Assembly: GCF_004917065.1 (NCBI RefSeq)
Contig: NZ_SSYA01000001.1
Location: 1,372,161 to 1,436,160, forward strand
DNA: 64,000 nt
Direction of reading: 5' to 3'
Source of the DNA: Geomonas ferrireducens
Lineage (GTDB): Bacteria; Desulfobacterota; Desulfuromonadia; Geobacterales; Geobacteraceae
Positions 54,674 to 63,592 of this stretch are shown here, in pieces. Under the pieces are notes generated by a model. That model was not told the DNA's origin and did not search any database. It saw only the letters and a program-made list of their open reading frames with translations. The position numbers and the translations under genes are program-made. The first letter of the stretch is position 1; every line of letters starts with the position of its first letter.

Positions 54674-56455
54674 ATGAGCGATAACGCAGGAATCAAAATA
54701 CTTATCTGTCAGGGCACCGGCGGCATCTCGGCCGGCGCCAAGCAGGTCGAGGCCGAGTTCACCAGGCTGATAGCGGAGAAGGGGATCGTGGCCCAGGTCG
54801 GCAAGCGTTGCGACGTGGTCAAGACCGGCTGCCGCGGCCTGTGCGCCAACGACGTTCTGGTTGACGTCATCACCCCCGAACTGGGCAGGGTCACCTACGA
54901 CTTCGTCGTGCCCGAGGACGTCGCGGCGATCCTCGACCAGCACATCGTCAACAACGAAGTCATCGAGAAGAAAAAGGCCAAGGCCTACTACAACACCTTC
55001 GTCGACCAGCAGATGCGCGTGGTCATGACCGGCTGCGGCCAGATCGACCCCGAGCGTCTGGACGCCTTCCTCGAAGAGGACGGCTTCAAGGCGATCGAGA
55101 AGTGCGTCAAAGAGATGAAGCCTTCCGAAGTCATCGACGAAGTGAAGAAATCCGGGCTTCGTGGCCGTGGGGGCGGCGGCTTCCCGACCGGCATGAAGTG
55201 GAGCTTCTGCGCCGCTTCGCCGGGCAACCACAAGTACCTCATCTGCAACGCCGACGAAGGTGACCCGGGCGCGTTCATGGACCGCTCCATCCTCGAAGGT
55301 GACCCGTACTGCGTCATCGAGGGTATGATGATCGCGGCTTACGCCATCGGTTGCGACGCAGGCTACGTCTACGTCCGTGCCGAGTACCCGCTCGCCATCG
55401 ACCGTCTCCAGAAGGCGCTCGATACCTGCTACGAGAAAGGGTACCTGGGCAAGAACATTCAGGGTTGGGGTTTCGACTTCGACATGAGGATCAAGAAGGG
55501 CGCCGGCGCGTTCGTCTGCGGCGAGGAAACCGCCCTCATGGCCTCCATCGAAGGCGAGCGCGGCATGCCGCGTCCCCGTCCGCCGTTCCCGGCGGTCAAG
55601 GGCCTCTGGGGCTTCCCGACCAACATCAACAACGTTGAGACCTTCGCCAACGTGCGCCACATCATCAACAAGGGCTCCGATTGGTACTCATCGCTCGGCA
55701 CCGATACCACCAAGGGTACCAAGATCTTCGCGGTCACCGGCAAGGTAAAGCACACCGGTCTCGTCGAGGTTCCGGCCGGTATGTCGGTACGTGACGTTAT
55801 CTACCAGGTCTGCGGCGGCATCGCCAACAACCGCAAGTTCAAGGCGGTTCAGGCCGGCGGTCCTTCCGGCGGCTGCATCCCGGCCGAGGTGCTCGACACC
55901 CCGGTCGACTACGACTCGCTGATCAAGGCGGGCGCCATGATGGGTTCCGGCGGTCTGGTCGTCATGGACGAGACCACCTGCATGGTCGACGTGGCCCGCT
56001 TCTTCCTCTCCTTCACCAAGATGGAGTCCTGCGGCAAGTGCGTTCCCTGCCGTATCGGCCTGAAGGCCATGCTCGACATCCTGGAGAGGATCACCGAAGG
56101 TCGGGGCGAGATGGAAGACATCGACACCCTCCTGGAGATGGGCGCCACCATCAAGAAGGCATCCCTTTGCGGTCTGGGGCAGACGGCTCCGAACCCGATT
56201 CTCTCCACCGTCAAGTATTTCAGGCATGAGTACGAAGCGCACATCCTGGAGAAGCGCTGCCCCTCCAACTCCTGCAAGGAACTCCTCCTGTGGCAGGTGG
56301 TCCCCGAGAAGTGCGTCAAGTGTGGCGCGTGCCTCAGGGCCTGCCCGTCCAACGCCATCAAGTGGGAAAAGGGCGAGGTGGCGTTCCTGGTCAAGGAGAA
56401 CTGCACCAAGTGCAAGTCCTGCTACGACGCCTGCCGCTTCATGGCAATTGAGTAA
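54674..56455 (+). CDS. nuoF: NADH-quinone oxidoreductase subunit F with extra terminal domains
   Basis: 593 residues, longer than E. coli NuoF (about 445). Residues 1-125 are a thioredoxin-like [2Fe-2S]-type domain as in HndC/HydB, but one of its four Cys is replaced: Cys12, Gly17, Cys53, Cys57. The FMN/NADH core has GLRGRGGGGFPTG and NADEGDPGAFMDR. The [4Fe-4S] ligands are in ESCGKCVPCRIG. A C-terminal dicluster ferredoxin (CVKCGACLRACP, CTKCKSCYDACR) ends the protein. Such an architecture is shared with bifurcating or soluble hydrogenase/formate subunits, so the electron route may differ from standard complex I. Cassette C separates it from nuoG. Confidence 0.93.
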   Translation: MSDNAGIKILICQGTGGISAGAKQVEAEFTRLIAEKGIVAQVGKRCDVVKTGCRGLCANDVLVDVITPELGRVTYDFVVPEDVAAILDQHIVNNEVIEKKKAKAYYNTFVDQQMRVVMTGCGQIDPERLDAFLEEDGFKAIEKCVKEMKPSEVIDEVKKSGLRGRGGGGFPTGMKWSFCAASPGNHKYLICNADEGDPGAFMDRSILEGDPYCVIEGMMIAAYAIGCDAGYVYVRAEYPLAIDRLQKALDTCYEKGYLGKNIQGWGFDFDMRIKKGAGAFVCGEETALMASIEGERGMPRPRPPFPAVKGLWGFPTNINNVETFANVRHIINKGSDWYSSLGTDTTKGTKIFAVTGKVKHTGLVEVPAGMSVRDVIYQVCGGIANNRKFKAVQAGGPSGGCIPAEVLDTPVDYDSLIKAGAMMGSGGLVVMDETTCMVDVARFFLSFTKMESCGKCVPCRIGLKAMLDILERITEGRGEMEDIDTLLEMGATIKKASLCGLGQTAPNPILSTVKYFRHEYEAHILEKRCPSNSCKELLLWQVVPEKCVKCGACLRACPSNAIKWEKGEVAFLVKENCTKCKSCYDACRFMAIE

Positions 56456-56463
56456 TAACGACA

Positions 56464-56534
56464 GTTCTAGGTTCTACGTTCCAGGTTCTAAGTTAAAAGC
56501 CTGAACGTAGAACGTAGAACATAGAACGTAGAAC
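56464..56534. repeat. Heptamer inverted cassette C (four + four units) inside the nuo operon
   Basis: Left arm 56464-56491: GTTCTAG, GTTCTAC, GTTCCAG, GTTCTAA. Right arm 56507-56534: GTAGAAC, GTAGAAC, ATAGAAC, GTAGAAC. The spacer is only 15 bp, so the transcript can form a stem of about 28 bp. It starts 9 bp after the nuoF stop and ends 33 bp before nuoG. Confidence 0.92.
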
Positions 56535-56567
56535 CAGATTTATGACTCCGGGGAGACAGAGGTCGAG

Positions 56568-59033
56568 ATGGTAAATCTTACGATAAACGGAAAACAGGTT
56601 GCGGTAGAAAAGGACGCCACCATTTACGACGCCGCCAAGGCGTGTGGTATCAAGATACCGATCCTTTGCCATGACAAAAAGCTGCACCCGTTCGGCGGCT
56701 GCCGCATGTGCCTCGTTGAGGTGGAGCAGATGAAGGGACGTCTCATCCCCGCCTGCACCACCCCGGTCACCGAGGGTATGATCGTGCAGACCACCACCGA
56801 CGAGATCGTGAAGGCGAGGAAGCTGGTCCTTGAGCTCCTGCTCCTCAAGCACCCGATCGACTGCCCGGTCTGCGACGCCGCAGGCGACTGCGATCTGCAG
56901 AACCTCACCTACGAGTACAAGGTGAACATGAACCGGTTCGTGGACGAGAAGTTCAACCACGAGATCGACTACGAAAACCCGCTCATCGAGCGCGACATGA
57001 ACCGCTGCATCCACTGCGGCAAGTGCGCGAGGATCTGCGACGAGATCGTTTCCTACGGCGCCTACACCTTCATCAACCGCGGCATCGAGGCGAAGATGGG
57101 GACCGAGTTCGACGGCCCCCTGAACTGCGAGTTCTGCGGCTCCTGCGTCTCGGTCTGTCCGGTGGGCGCGCTGAACTCCCGCCCCTTCAAGTTCAAGGCC
57201 CGCTGGTGGGCGCTGCAGAAGACCAAGAGCGTATGCTCCTACTGCGGCACCGGCTGCCAGCTCACCCTGGGGAGCAAGGACGGCAAGGTCCTCACCACCA
57301 TCTACGACGAGAACCAGGGCTTCCATAACGGCCAGCTCTGCACCCGCGGCCGCTTCGGCTACCAGTTCGTCAACTCCGACAAGCGCCTCACCACTCCGCT
57401 TGTGAGGAAAAACGGCAAGCTCCAGGAAGCGACCTGGGAAGAGGCCCTCGCCGAGGTGACCTCCAGGCTTTCCGCCGGCAAGAGCGATCCCGCTTCCGTG
57501 GCTGCGCTTGCCACCCCGAGGCTTACCAACGAAGAACTCTTCCTCCTTGAGAAGGTCTTCCGCGGCACCATCGGCACCGACAACATCGACCACTCGGCGG
57601 GCTTCGCCCACGAGGCGCTCACCAAGGGGGCCGTCGCTTCCTTCGGCGTCGCCGCCTCCCCCTCCGAGATCGCCGACATCCAGAAGTCGAACCTGCTCCT
57701 CGTCGTGAAATCCGACGCCTACGAGACCCACCCGGTCATCGGCTTCGAGATCAACCTCGGCGTGAAGAGAAAAGGGGTCGCCATCAGGATCGTCTCCGAC
57801 AAGAAAGGCAAACTCACCCGTCTGCCGGGCGCCAAGACCACGGTCCACACCCCGGGTAGCGAGGTTGCCCTCTTCAACGCGCTCTGCAAGTCGGTCATCG
57901 ACCAGGGTCTCGTCGCTGAAGGCGTTGCCGGTCTGGATGCCCTGAAGGCCGCAGTCGCCGATGCCACCGCCGAGAAGGCCGGTGTCACCGCCGAGGAGAT
58001 CGCGGCAGTCGCAAAAGACTACGCCACCGCCGAGAAGGCACTCATCATCCTCCCGATCGGCCTCGGCTACCCCGGCCACAACGCTGCCCTTGCCTCCGCA
58101 GCAGCGAACCTCGCCATCCTCACCGGCAAGATCGGCAAGGAAGGCTCGGGTCTCCTCATCATGGGCGAGAAGAACAACAGCCAGGGCGCGGTCGACATGG
58201 GTATCTACCCGAAAGGGACCGGGCTTGCCGCTTCCGCCATCATCGACGGCTGCGCGAACGGCAACGTGAAGACACTGTTCGTCGCCGGCGAGAACCCGGT
58301 GGTTTCCTACCCGAACCGCAAGAAGGTCGAGAAGGCGCTCGAGAACGTCGAGTTCATGGTGGTTGCCGACCTCTTCCTCACCGAGACCGCGGCCCTTGCC
58401 GACGTGGTGCTCCCGGCCTGCTCCTTCGCGGAGAAGAACGGTACCTTCACCTCGCTCGGGCGCCGCGTCCAAAACGTGAGAAAGGCGATTCCGGCGGTGG
58501 GCCTTGCGAAGACCGACTTCGAGATCCTGAACGCGCTCTCCCAGGCTCTCGGCGGGGCCCGCTACAACAATCAGGGCGAGGTCTTCACCGAGATCGCAGC
58601 AACCGTCCCGGCCTACAAGGGTCTCAGCCAGGCGGGTCTCAAGGACGAAGGGGCCGTTTACCCGGTCGCCGTCGCCGCCAAACTGGTTCCGGTTCAGGCA
58701 AAAACGGCAGCACCTGCTGCCGGCAAGCTCGCCATGGTCACCGGCAGCGCCCTTTACCACTGCGGCACCATGAGCCGCTTCGGCGAAGGCCCGATGTACG
58801 TCTGCCCGGATGCCTACGCGGAACTGAACGTGGCCGACGCATCGGCACTGAAGATCGCCGAGGGTGACCAGGTCACCGTAACGAGCGCCACCGGCGCGGT
58901 GCAGGTTGCCGCCAAGGTCGGCAAGAGGGTGCCCCAGGGCGTCGTCTTCTCCCCCTACCACTTCGGTGAGGGGAGCGTCAACACCATCACTGACGGCGCC
59001 GAGGTCACCTACGTCACCGTCGCCAAGAAATAG
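56568..59033 (+). CDS. nuoG: NADH-quinone oxidoreductase subunit G
   Basis: 821 residues. N-terminal [2Fe-2S] (CHDKKLHPFGGCRMCLVE), the His-Cys3 cluster (HPIDCPVCDAAGDC), then CIHCGKCARIC and CEFCGSCVSVCP for two [4Fe-4S] clusters, and the N7-type site CSYCGTGC. The rest is a MopB-fold region (about 220-821) without a clear molybdenum ligand, as usual in NuoG. Compositionally biased Ala-rich stretches occur in the C-terminal third. Confidence 0.95.
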   Translation: MVNLTINGKQVAVEKDATIYDAAKACGIKIPILCHDKKLHPFGGCRMCLVEVEQMKGRLIPACTTPVTEGMIVQTTTDEIVKARKLVLELLLLKHPIDCPVCDAAGDCDLQNLTYEYKVNMNRFVDEKFNHEIDYENPLIERDMNRCIHCGKCARICDEIVSYGAYTFINRGIEAKMGTEFDGPLNCEFCGSCVSVCPVGALNSRPFKFKARWWALQKTKSVCSYCGTGCQLTLGSKDGKVLTTIYDENQGFHNGQLCTRGRFGYQFVNSDKRLTTPLVRKNGKLQEATWEEALAEVTSRLSAGKSDPASVAALATPRLTNEELFLLEKVFRGTIGTDNIDHSAGFAHEALTKGAVASFGVAASPSEIADIQKSNLLLVVKSDAYETHPVIGFEINLGVKRKGVAIRIVSDKKGKLTRLPGAKTTVHTPGSEVALFNALCKSVIDQGLVAEGVAGLDALKAAVADATAEKAGVTAEEIAAVAKDYATAEKALIILPIGLGYPGHNAALASAAANLAILTGKIGKEGSGLLIMGEKNNSQGAVDMGIYPKGTGLAASAIIDGCANGNVKTLFVAGENPVVSYPNRKKVEKALENVEFMVVADLFLTETAALADVVLPACSFAEKNGTFTSLGRRVQNVRKAIPAVGLAKTDFEILNALSQALGGARYNNQGEVFTEIAATVPAYKGLSQAGLKDEGAVYPVAVAAKLVPVQAKTAAPAAGKLAMVTGSALYHCGTMSRFGEGPMYVCPDAYAELNVADASALKIAEGDQVTVTSATGAVQVAAKVGKRVPQGVVFSPYHFGEGSVNTITDGAEVTYVTVAKK

Positions 59034-59074
59034 CTGACAGCTAGAAAATCTATACAAGAGGGGAAGACTATCAG

Positions 59075-60124
59075 ATGGATACGCTAATCTTAGGACTGCC
59101 GGTCGCGTACTACATAGCCATGGTTGCCAAAGTGCTCGTAGCCTTTGTCTTCGTACTGCTTACCGTGGCTTACGCCACCTACGCAGAGCGCAAGATCATC
59201 GGGCACATGCAGGTGCGTCTGGGTCCCATGAGGACCGGCTGGCACGGCCTGCTCCAGCCGATCGCGGACGGCGTTAAGCTGTTCTTCAAAGAGGAGATCG
59301 TCCCGTCCCAGGCGAGCAAGTTCGCTTTCCTGATAGCTCCCCTCGTCGCACTGATTCCGGCATTCATCTCCTTCGCCGTTATCCCCTTCGGCGACAGCGT
59401 GACCATCGGCGGGTACACCGTACCGCTGCAGATCGCCGCCTACTACGATGAAGCCGGCAAGCAGGTCTTCGACATCAACGTCGGCGTCCTCTACATCCTG
59501 GCCATGGCTTCCCTGGGCGTCTACGGCATCGTGCTCGCGGGTTGGGCCTCCAACTCGAAGTACTCCCTGCTCGGCGGGCTTCGCTCCGCGGCGCAGATGA
59601 TCTCCTACGAGCTTGCCGCCGGCCTCGCCATCATCTCGGTCTTCATGCTCTCCGAGAGCCTCAGCCTGCATAAGATCGTAGCCGATCAGGCGGGCGGCGC
59701 ATGGTACGCCTTCAAGCAGCCCTTCGCTTTCATCATCTTCTTCATCTGCTCGCTGGCGGAGATCAACAGGACCCCGTTCGACCTTCCCGAGGCCGAGACG
59801 GAGCTGGTTTCCGGTTTCTGCACCGAGTACTCCTCCATGAAGTACGCGATGTTCTTCATGGCTGAATACGCCAACATGATCACCGTCTGCGCCGTCACCA
59901 CCACCCTGTTCCTGGGCGGCTGGCACGGTCCGGCCTTCCTTCCCGGCTGGTTCTGGTTCATCGCCAAGGTGTACTTCCTGATCTTCGTCTGCATGTGGGT
60001 CAGGGCCACCTACCCGCGTTACCGTTACGACCAGCTGATGCGTCTGGGCTGGAAGGTGTTCCTGCCGCTCACCCTGGTCAACGTAATGGCGACCGGCCTG
60101 TGGGTCATGTTCATCAGCAAGTAG
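59075..60124 (+). CDS. nuoH: NADH-quinone oxidoreductase subunit H
   Basis: 349 residues, eight membrane helices. Conserved AYATYAERKIIGHMQVRLGP, the DGVKLFFKEEIVP loop and EINRTPFDLPEAETELVSG with the acidic residues at the quinone-site entrance. AGAGGGGAAG precedes the ATG. Connects the peripheral arm to the ion pumps. Confidence 0.97.
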   Translation: MDTLILGLPVAYYIAMVAKVLVAFVFVLLTVAYATYAERKIIGHMQVRLGPMRTGWHGLLQPIADGVKLFFKEEIVPSQASKFAFLIAPLVALIPAFISFAVIPFGDSVTIGGYTVPLQIAAYYDEAGKQVFDINVGVLYILAMASLGVYGIVLAGWASNSKYSLLGGLRSAAQMISYELAAGLAIISVFMLSESLSLHKIVADQAGGAWYAFKQPFAFIIFFICSLAEINRTPFDLPEAETELVSGFCTEYSSMKYAMFFMAEYANMITVCAVTTTLFLGGWHGPAFLPGWFWFIAKVYFLIFVCMWVRATYPRYRYDQLMRLGWKVFLPLTLVNVMATGLWVMFISK

Positions 60125-60165
60125 TCAGAATTTAAGATACACAACTTCTAGGCGAGGTGCCGCAA

Positions 60166-60564
60166 ATGATAATGCCGCTCATAAAAGGTCTTCAGATCAC
60201 CATTTCACATATGTTCAAGAAGCCGGTCACGCTGCAGTACCCGACCGAGCGTCCGGAGATCAAACCCGGCTTCCGCGGACTGCACGCGCTGAACGTCTCC
60301 CACGACAAGGCGAAGTGTGTAGCCTGCTACCTCTGCCCCACCGTCTGCCCGGCCAAGTGCATCACGGTCGAGGCGGGCGAGGACGCAAACCACGACAAGT
60401 ACGCTGCGAAATACGAAATCGATATGCTGCGCTGCATCTTCTGCGGCTACTGTGTGGAAGCGTGCCCGGTTGACGCGATTCGGATGACGGAACAGTTCGA
60501 ACTCGCCAACTACTCGCGCGCTGACTTCACCTACACCAAAGACAGACTCTTAGAAAAGAAATAA
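60166..60564 (+). CDS. nuoI: NADH-quinone oxidoreductase subunit I
   Basis: 132 residues with two [4Fe-4S] clusters (CVACYLCPTVCP and CIFCGYCVEACP), linking NuoG clusters to N2. ATG 60166 is preferred over the in-frame GTG 60157, since GAGGTG is six bases upstream. The N-terminal ITISHMFKKPVTLQYP is typical of NuoI. Confidence 0.94.
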   Translation: MIMPLIKGLQITISHMFKKPVTLQYPTERPEIKPGFRGLHALNVSHDKAKCVACYLCPTVCPAKCITVEAGEDANHDKYAAKYEIDMLRCIFCGYCVEACPVDAIRMTEQFELANYSRADFTYTKDRLLEKK

Positions 60565-60574
60565 AGGAGCAGCA

Positions 60575-61078
60575 ATGGAATCGTTATTCTTTCTCGTCGT
60601 GGCTGCGGTGGCCATCATTTCCAGCATCCTAGTTGTCACCTGCAAAAACCCGATCAACAGCGCGCTGTCGCTGGTGATGACCTTCTTCTGCCTGGCTACC
60701 TTCTACGTCATGCTGGACGCTCCCTTCATGGCGGCCACCCAGGTGATCGTCTACGCGGGTGCCATCATGGTCCTGATCATCTTCGTGATCATGCTCCTGA
60801 ACGTGAGGGTCGAGACCGTCAAGCGCGGCACCCACGCGGTGATCGCCGGCTCCGCCATCGGGCTCTTCGTTCTCTTCCAGACCGTCTGGTTCCTGATGAA
60901 GGGTTCCATGACCGGCCAGGTCGGGACCATGACCAAGGAACAGATCGTAAGCGTCGGGCACGTCGAACTGATCGGCAAGGCGCTCTTCACCGATTTCCTG
61001 CTGCCGTTCGAGGTCACCTCGGTGCTCCTCCTGGCTGCGATCGTTGGCGCAGTCGTTCTCGCCAAGAAGAAAATTTAA
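60575..61078 (+). CDS. nuoJ: NADH-quinone oxidoreductase subunit J
   Basis: 167 residues, five membrane helices with the conserved [20 protein letters not shown], the pi-bulge helix that changes during catalysis in complex I. Starts 10 bp after nuoI with AAAGGAGCAGCA upstream. Confidence 0.95.
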   Translation: MESLFFLVVAAVAIISSILVVTCKNPINSALSLVMTFFCLATFYVMLDAPFMAATQVIVYAGAIMVLIIFVIMLLNVRVETVKRGTHAVIAGSAIGLFVLFQTVWFLMKGSMTGQVGTMTKEQIVSVGHVELIGKALFTDFLLPFEVTSVLLLAAIVGAVVLAKKKI

Positions 61079-61097
61079 CGCTACAAGGGGAACTGAC

Positions 61098-61400
61098 ATG
61101 CTAGCGATCGAAAATTACCTGATAGTTTCGGCCATCCTCTTCTCCATCGGGACCATCGGCGTCCTGACCAAGAGAAATGCCATCGTCATCTTCATGTGCG
61201 TCGAGATGATGCTCAACGCGGTGAACCTGACCTTCATCGCCTTCTCCAGGCACCTGGGCAACATCGACGGGCAGGTCTTCGTGTTCTTCGTCATGACCGT
61301 CGCCGCGGCCGAGGCCGCAGTAGGCCTCGCGCTCATGATCGCCTTCTTCAAGAACCGCGAGTCCATCGACGTCGAGGACATCAACCTGCTGAAACTCTAG
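61098..61400 (+). CDS. nuoK: NADH-quinone oxidoreductase subunit K
   Basis: 100 residues, three membrane helices. Conserved Glu residues in [13 protein letters not shown] and [14 protein letters not shown], part of the ion-translocation axis. ATG 61098 is the family start; the upstream extension is a shadow of nuoJ. A 137-bp non-coding gap without recognised signals follows before nuoL. Confidence 0.95.
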   Translation: MLAIENYLIVSAILFSIGTIGVLTKRNAIVIFMCVEMMLNAVNLTFIAFSRHLGNIDGQVFVFFVMTVAAAEAAVGLALMIAFFKNRESIDVEDINLLKL

Positions 61401-61537
61401 AAGCGGGGCTTCACGCCGCCGCCACTGGACGCGCTCAGCTGCGGGCGGAGAAATCCGCGACAGTCACAAGCGAATGGGCGGCGACGTGCCGCTTGCCAAG
61501 ATACGACTTATAAGAATACAGAACAAAGGAGTCAGGG

Positions 61538-63541
61538 ATGTTTGATTTAGTATGGTTGATCCCACTGTGCCCTCTCATCGGCTCGGTCATCAACGGCCTA
61601 CTCGGCAAGAAGATCAAAAACGAGACCGTCATCGGCGGTATCGCGGCCGGTAGCGTGTTCGCCTCCTTCATGGTCGCCTGCGGGATCCTGTTCCAGCTCC
61701 TGAGTCTGCCGGGCGAGGAGCGGGTGATCCAAAAGACGATCTTCACCTGGATCCAGTCGGGGAACTTCAAGGCCGACATCGGCTTCCTGATCGACCCGCT
61801 TTCGGCAACCATGCTGATGATCGTAACGGGGGTCGGCTTCCTGATCCACCTCTACTCCATCGGTTACATGCACGGCGAGGAAGGGTTCTACCGCTACTTC
61901 TGCTACCTGAACCTCTTCACCTTTTCCATGCTCTGCCTCGTGTCGGGCAACAACCTGCTCCTCATGTTCATCGGCTGGGAGGGCGTCGGTCTCTGCTCTT
62001 ACCTCCTGATCGGCTACTACTTCCACAAGAAGAGCGCAGGCGACGCAGGCAAGAAAGCCTTCGTGATGAACAGGGTCGGCGACTTCGGTTTCCTCCTCGG
62101 CACTTTCACCCTCTTCTGGTACCTGGGGCACAACAACAACGTCTGGACCATCAACTTCGTCGAGCTCGCGAAAAACGCCGACCTCTTCGTCCCGGGCGCT
62201 GTGGTAACCACCATCTGTCTCTGCTTCTTCCTGGGCGCAACAGGTAAGTCCGCCCAGATACCGCTGTACACCTGGCTTCCTGACGCGATGGAAGGCCCGA
62301 CTCCGGTCTCCGCCCTCATCCACGCCGCCACCATGGTCACCGCCGGCGTCTACATGATCGCCCGCATGAACTTCATCTACATCAAGAGCCCGACCGCTCT
62401 GCTCGTCGTCGCCTGCGTCGGCGCCGCCACCGCCCTCTTCGCGGCGACCATCGGCACCGCACAGAACGACATCAAGCGTGTCCTCGCATACTCCACGGTT
62501 TCCCAGCTGGGCTACATGTTCCTGGCCATGGGCGTCGGCGCCTTCACCGCCGGCGTGTTCCACCTGATGACCCACGCCTTCTTCAAGGCCTGCCTGTTCC
62601 TTGGTTCCGGCTCCGTCATCCACGCCATGCACCACGCGCTGCACCACGAGCACTCCGAGGCCGACCCGCAGGACATGAGAAACATGGGCGGGCTGTACAA
62701 GAAGATGCCGGTCACCTTCGGTACCTTCTTCATCGCCACCCTCGCCATCGCAGGCGTTCCGGGCCTTGCCGGCTTCTTCTCCAAGGACGAGATCCTCTGG
62801 CAGGCGTTCGCCAACCCGCATCACCATGACGTCAACTACGCCCTCTGGGCAGCCGGTGCCATCGCGGCCGGTCTGACCGCCTTCTACATGTTCCGCCTGG
62901 TCTGCATGACCTTCTTCGGCAAGACCCGTCTCTCCGAGAAGGCATGGCACCACCTGCACGAGTCCCCGTGGGTCATCACCGTGCCGCTCGTCTGCCTCGC
63001 CTTCCTCTCCCTGGTCGGCGGCTGGGTCGGCGTGCCGAAGCTCCTCGGCGAACTCTTCGGCGACATGCCGAACTACTTCGAGCACTGGCTTGAGCCGGTA
63101 TTCGCCTACTCGACCCAGTACTCGATCGCCCACGGCGCTCACGGCGTCCACTCCGTAGCACTCGAGTGGGGTCTCATGGGCACCTCCGTCGTGATCGCCT
63201 TCGCCGGCATCGGCCTCGCTTTCGCCCTGTACGTCATCGCCCCGAGCATCCCCGAGAAGTTCACCGCGACCTTCCCGGCGCTGCACCGCGCGGTCTACAA
63301 CAAGTGGTACATCGACGAGATCTACGACTTCGTGTTCGTCAACCCCTGCAAGGCACTCGGCAACTTCCTCTGGAAAGGGTTCGACGTGGTGGTGGTCGAC
63401 GGCATCGTGAACGGCGTCGCTGCCGTGGTCCGTGGTTTCTCCGGCATCCTGCGCTACGTGCAGACCGGCTTCGTTCACAACTACGCCTTCTCCATGGTTC
63501 TGGGCGTGGTGCTGATCGTCGCGGTATACCTCTTCCGTTAA
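61538..63541 (+). CDS. nuoL: NADH-quinone oxidoreductase subunit L
   Basis: 667 residues, Mrp-antiporter-like subunit with about 16 membrane helices and a long horizontal helix at the C-terminus. Contains FIGWEGVGLCSYLLIGYY with the key Glu, LPDAMEGPTPVSALIHAATMVTAGVY and the discontinuous-helix segment STVSQLGYMFLAMG. AAAGGAGTCAGGG precedes the ATG. Confidence 0.96.
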   Translation: MFDLVWLIPLCPLIGSVINGLLGKKIKNETVIGGIAAGSVFASFMVACGILFQLLSLPGEERVIQKTIFTWIQSGNFKADIGFLIDPLSATMLMIVTGVGFLIHLYSIGYMHGEEGFYRYFCYLNLFTFSMLCLVSGNNLLLMFIGWEGVGLCSYLLIGYYFHKKSAGDAGKKAFVMNRVGDFGFLLGTFTLFWYLGHNNNVWTINFVELAKNADLFVPGAVVTTICLCFFLGATGKSAQIPLYTWLPDAMEGPTPVSALIHAATMVTAGVYMIARMNFIYIKSPTALLVVACVGAATALFAATIGTAQNDIKRVLAYSTVSQLGYMFLAMGVGAFTAGVFHLMTHAFFKACLFLGSGSVIHAMHHALHHEHSEADPQDMRNMGGLYKKMPVTFGTFFIATLAIAGVPGLAGFFSKDEILWQAFANPHHHDVNYALWAAGAIAAGLTAFYMFRLVCMTFFGKTRLSEKAWHHLHESPWVITVPLVCLAFLSLVGGWVGVPKLLGELFGDMPNYFEHWLEPVFAYSTQYSIAHGAHGVHSVALEWGLMGTSVVIAFAGIGLAFALYVIAPSIPEKFTATFPALHRAVYNKWYIDEIYDFVFVNPCKALGNFLWKGFDVVVVDGIVNGVAAVVRGFSGILRYVQTGFVHNYAFSMVLGVVLIVAVYLFR

Positions 63542-63592
63542 GACTTGAAGACTTTCAGATAATTTTGACCTGAAGTAAAAGGAGCAGAGTAA

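Noticed and set aside
61401-61537. Possible small gene between nuoK and nuoL
   Set aside because: No frame there has a start with ribosome binding site and a plausible length; it is treated as a non-coding gap.
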